Of a DNA stretch of 8,429 nucleotides, positions 6,593 to 8,429 are shown piece after piece. The DNA comes from Bacillota bacterium. GTDB lineage: Bacteria; Bacillota; Clostridia; Christensenellales; CAG-138. Numbering within the stretch: position 1 is the first letter of the stretch; every line of letters starts with the position of its first letter. The stretch spans positions 1 through 8,429 of the forward strand of contig JAEWYV010000142.1 of assembly GCA_023458615.1 (NCBI GenBank). The letters run 5' to 3'. Both the position numbers and the translations under genes were made by a program. Below the pieces are notes generated by a model. It was not told where the DNA came from. It worked only from the letters and a program-made list of their open reading frames with translations, and ran no database searches.

Positions 6593-6610
6593 GACAGGGC
6601 GAACCCTGTC
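6593..6610 (+). other. GC-rich hairpin between ssb and rpsR
   Basis: GACAGGG (6593-6599) and CCCTGTC (6604-6610) form a perfect 7-bp stem with the 4-nt loop CGAA. It begins 5 nt after the ssb stop codon. No T-run follows directly (the next bases are AGAAAAATTTT), so it is a poor terminator. It may be an mRNA processing or stability element, or a weak attenuator setting the S18 level. Its function is inferred; the inverted repeat itself is plain. Confidence 0.6.
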
Positions 6611-6640
6611 AGAAAAATTTTCGAATAGGAGGCTTGCAAC

Positions 6641-6883
6641 ATGGAAGACCGCAAAATGCGTCCCCGTATGAAACGTGGCCGCCGCAAGGTTTGCAAGTTC
6701 TGCGCAGATAAAGCCACGAATATCGACTACAAGGATATCCGTACCCTTGAGAAATTCGTGACCGAGCGCGGCAAGATCATGCCCCGTCGTATGTCGGGCA
6801 TGTGCGCCAAGCATCAGCGCGACATTGCCATCGCGATCAAGCGCGCGCGCACCGTCGCTCTGCTGCCCTACGTTTCGGACTAA
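6641..6883 (+). CDS. rpsR: 30S ribosomal protein S18
   Basis: The 80-residue protein has the S18 signature: a basic N-terminus, 'KVCKFCADKATNIDYKD' (16-32), the 'LEKFVTERGKIMPRRMSGMC' stretch (36-55), and 'HQRDIAIAIKRARTVALLPY' (58-77). Cys18, Cys21, Cys55 and His58 make it the Cys-containing (C+) version, which in this protein family can bind zinc; many bacteria have lost these residues. S18 pairs with S6 on the 30S platform. AGGAGG (6627-6632) lies 8 nt before the ATG. It is the last gene of the operon, followed by a strong terminator; no rplI or other ribosomal gene follows. Confidence 0.97.
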   Translation: MEDRKMRPRMKRGRRKVCKFCADKATNIDYKDIRTLEKFVTERGKIMPRRMSGMCAKHQRDIAIAIKRARTVALLPYVSD

Positions 6884-6937
6884 GCAGAAAGCAAACAAAC
6901 TTAGCACACAACCCCAAAGAGGACTTAGCAAAAAACG

Positions 6938-6967
6938 AGAACCAGCCATCCGGTTGGTTCTTTTTTT
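6938..6967 (+). terminator. Intrinsic terminator of rpsF-ssb-rpsR
   Basis: AGAACCAGCC (6938-6947) pairs with GGTTGGTTCT (6952-6961) through ten pairs (one G-T) around the 4-nt loop ATCC, directly followed by a run of seven T (6961-6967). It ends the operon 55 nt after the rpsR stop. An A-run (about 6930-6935) lies just upstream of the stem, so it could also stop transcription from the other side. Confidence 0.93.
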
Positions 6968-7031
6968 GCCCTTCTATTTGCGGCGATACCCTCTCAATTC
7001 GCAATTTCCACTACTAACAACAACCATCGAA

Positions 7032-7040
7032 TGGTATAAT
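7032..7040 (+). promoter_or_regulatory. Extended -10 promoter of the SGNH/MBOAT genes
   Basis: TATAAT (7035-7040) is a perfect -10 box, preceded by TGG so that TG sits one base before it: an extended -10 element. No good -35 box lies 16-18 nt upstream (TACTAA at 7012-7017 is weak), which fits an extended -10 promoter. Transcription would start near 7047, leaving about 53 nt before the ATG at 7100. It lies downstream of the rpsR terminator, so a new transcription unit starts here. Confidence 0.65.
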
Positions 7041-7099
7041 ATCCAAGATTGTAAAGTTTGAATCCGCTAAGTTTTCATCAGCAAAGGAACATCTTTTTT

Positions 7100-8032
7100 A
7101 TGAAACGCTTTTTACTCAAGGTTCTGGCCCTGTTTCTTTGCTGTTTACTGATTCTATTTGCGCTCAGTCCCGTCTACCTGATGATGCTGAACACAGACTA
7201 TGAGCGCGATCAGGATCTCACGCTCAAATTCAAATACGTACCGGAATCAATCGATGTTGCCGCATTCGGCTCCTCCCATGCGGGAAACGGGTTCCAGCCG
7301 CCGCAGTATCACGACGGAACCCTCTTTAACTTTTATATGTCCATGCAGTCACCTGTGATGGACAACCGTCTGTATTTTCATTTTCGGGATCATCTGGCGG
7401 AGCATGCGCTGGTCATCATCGATTTATCCTATTTTTCGCTGTACTACAACGGCACGAGAACCATCAATAATTTCAAGCGCTATTGCACGTTTCTCCCGAT
7501 TCGCGAACTGCCGAGGTGGAACGCAAAGCTCTATCGCCTGTTTCGAATTATAGACTTCGACTTTAATCCCGTTGTCTCCTTCCTGATGGGCAAAACCGCC
7601 GAGCTCACCCCGTTTCATACCACACACACGTCTGAACGCTATACTGATGAGGAATTGGATGCCATCGGCGCCGATCTGGCAAAGACATTTATCGGATATT
7701 TGGGAGACCAAACCGTCGTCCCGGAGATTGACCGGGCGCTGCGGGATATGCTTGAGGACTGCATTGCGCGCGGCTATCGCCCCGTACTCGTGACCACGCC
7801 ATACCAAAGCGCATTTAATCAGCACATCCCAGACGATTTTCTCGCAACCTTCCGCGCGGACTGCGCGCGCTATGCAAAGGATTACGCGATCCCCTATTTG
7901 GACTACTCTCACGATGCGCGGGTTGCCAATGCACGGTCGTATTTTGTGGATACGGATCACCTCACCTCGGAGGGTTCTTCTGTATTCATGCAACTGTTTT
8001 TTCAGGATCTCAAGCAATACTATCCGGATTGA
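7100..8032 (+). CDS. Membrane-anchored SGNH hydrolase-like protein (AlgJ/DltD-type partner of MBOAT)
   Basis: The 310-residue protein has one N-terminal membrane anchor (about 4-30) and an extracytoplasmic domain. After a short spacer comes 'VAAFGSSHAGNGF' (53-65): G57-S-S59-H fits block I of SGNH hydrolases, with Ser59 as the likely nucleophile. Near the C-terminus D284-T-D-H287-L-T fits block V (DxxH), giving the Asp-His of the catalytic triad. The region between includes strands 'ALVIIDLSY' and 'RPVLVTTPY' as in the alpha/beta fold. Proteins of this shape move or remove acyl groups on surface polymers (compare AlgJ/AlgX, PatB, DltD) with a membrane-bound O-acyltransferase, which is encoded next. 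I prefer the ATG at 7100 (AAAGGA at 7083-7088, 11 nt upstream); an in-frame TTG at 7058 would add 14 polar residues before the anchor and has no better site. The acceptor glycan is unknown; hydrolase rather than transferase activity cannot be excluded. Confidence 0.8.
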   Translation: MKRFLLKVLALFLCCLLILFALSPVYLMMLNTDYERDQDLTLKFKYVPESIDVAAFGSSHAGNGFQPPQYHDGTLFNFYMSMQSPVMDNRLYFHFRDHLAEHALVIIDLSYFSLYYNGTRTINNFKRYCTFLPIRELPRWNAKLYRLFRIIDFDFNPVVSFLMGKTAELTPFHTTHTSERYTDEELDAIGADLAKTFIGYLGDQTVVPEIDRALRDMLEDCIARGYRPVLVTTPYQSAFNQHIPDDFLATFRADCARYAKDYAIPYLDYSHDARVANARSYFVDTDHLTSEGSSVFMQLFFQDLKQYYPD

Positions 8033-8037
8033 TCCGG
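8024..8037 (+). repeat. Small hairpin with the stop codon in its loop
   Basis: CCGGA (8024-8028) and TCCGG (8033-8037) form a 5-bp stem around TTGA; the last three loop bases are the TGA stop of the SGNH gene. No T-run follows directly. It could stabilise the 3' end of the message or be chance. Confidence 0.4.
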
Positions 8038-8100
8038 TGGAAGATTTTGCGCTGTATTTTTTGATTGGATGGCTATCTACATTCGCCGAAAGGACTTGTT

Positions 8101-8429
8101 ATGCTGTTTAACTCCTGGCAATTCGCTGTCTTCTTCGTCATTGTTTTCTTCGCCTATTTTGCGTTGCCGCATCGGTTCCGCTGGATTTTGCTGCTCATCG
8201 CCAGCTACTATTTCTACATGAGCTGGAATCCGGAGCTGGTCGTCTTGATCTCCGGTGTCACGCTGGAGACCTATTTTGCCGCACGATTGCTCTCCGACCC
8301 CGCCCGCTCCAATCGCGCACGCAAATGGATTCTTGCCGTCGGCGTTACCGTACCGCTGTTGGTACTGTTCTTCTTCAAATACTTTAACTTCTTTTCCGAG
8401 GCGGTTACGCAGGCGCTCGCGCTGGTCAG
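8101..8429 (+). CDS. MBOAT family O-acyltransferase, N-terminal part (cut by window end)
   Basis: The first 109 residues match the start of the AlgI/DltB group of membrane-bound O-acyltransferases: 'FNSWQFAVFF' at the N-terminus, an early hydrophobic segment ending in 'ALPHRFRW', then 'LLLIASYYFYMSWNPELVVLI' (in two pieces: LLLIASYYFYMSW at about 30-42, then NPELVVLI), and later helices near 78-92. In the family the enzyme carries acyl groups, usually acetyl, from the cytoplasm across the membrane to an extracytoplasmic partner. The catalytic His lies beyond the window, so activity cannot be checked. AAAGGA (8089-8094) is 6 nt before the ATG. The SGNH-like gene ends 68 nt upstream with no clear terminator, so the two are probably co-transcribed, in SGNH-then-MBOAT order. 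The frame runs to the last base. Confidence 0.9.
   Translation, partial: MLFNSWQFAVFFVIVFFAYFALPHRFRWILLLIASYYFYMSWNPELVVLISGVTLETYFAARLLSDPARSNRARKWILAVGVTVPLLVLFFFKYFNFFSEAVTQALALV

Noticed and set aside
5788..6717. Long antisense open frame (309 codons) across rpsF and ssb
   Set aside because: It is opposite to two certain genes, has no promoter or ribosome binding site, and its composition fits a shadow of GC-rich third positions.

Overview
The window looks like the chromosome of a Gram-positive Bacillota bacterium, most likely in the class Clostridia. The evidence is a conserved rpsF-ssb-rpsR operon with strong AGGAGG-type ribosome binding sites, an S18 protein of the Cys/His (C+) type, a PepV/Sapep-type M20 dipeptidase, sigma-A promoters with 17-nt spacers, and moderately GC-rich coding. 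No species can be named from sequence alone. No insertion sequence, phage module, tRNA, rRNA or CRISPR array is visible.

Layout. Positions 1-1104 are read leftward. They hold the first 154 codons of a serine hydrolase of the beta-lactamase/penicillin-binding-protein fold (cut by the window edge), an intrinsic terminator (561-595), and an unrecognised 146-residue protein (628-1068) whose promoter lies so close to its ATG that the message may be leaderless. From about 1136 everything is read rightward. A divergent promoter (1136-1164) drives pepV (1210-2553). Two large multi-pass membrane proteins (2575-4431 and 4455-5759) follow with gaps of only 21 and 23 nt and look like the same operon; both resemble unnamed GT-C-type membrane glycosyltransferases.

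The last two codons of the second membrane protein form the -35 box of the next promoter (5751-5779). This promoter drives rpsF (S6), ssb (single-strand DNA-binding protein) and rpsR (S18), closed by a strong intrinsic terminator (6938-6967). The rpsF leader can fold so that an upstream TCCTT pairs with the Shine-Dalgarno AAGGA, which suggests translational autoregulation by S6:S18. A clean GC hairpin lies between ssb and rpsR.

An extended -10 promoter (7032-7040) then precedes a membrane-anchored SGNH-like hydrolase (7100-8032) and the start of an MBOAT-family O-acyltransferase (8101 to the window end). Together these look like an O-acylation module for an extracytoplasmic glycan or cell-wall polymer.

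Functionally, the window is a conserved housekeeping operon (ribosome and replication) flanked by cell-envelope genes. The two GT-C-like proteins and the SGNH/MBOAT pair could act on the same surface glycan, but that is inference. I see no clear evidence of a wholly new defence or mobile system. The best leads are the S6 leader, the GT-C pair behind pepV, and the possibly leaderless orphan gene.
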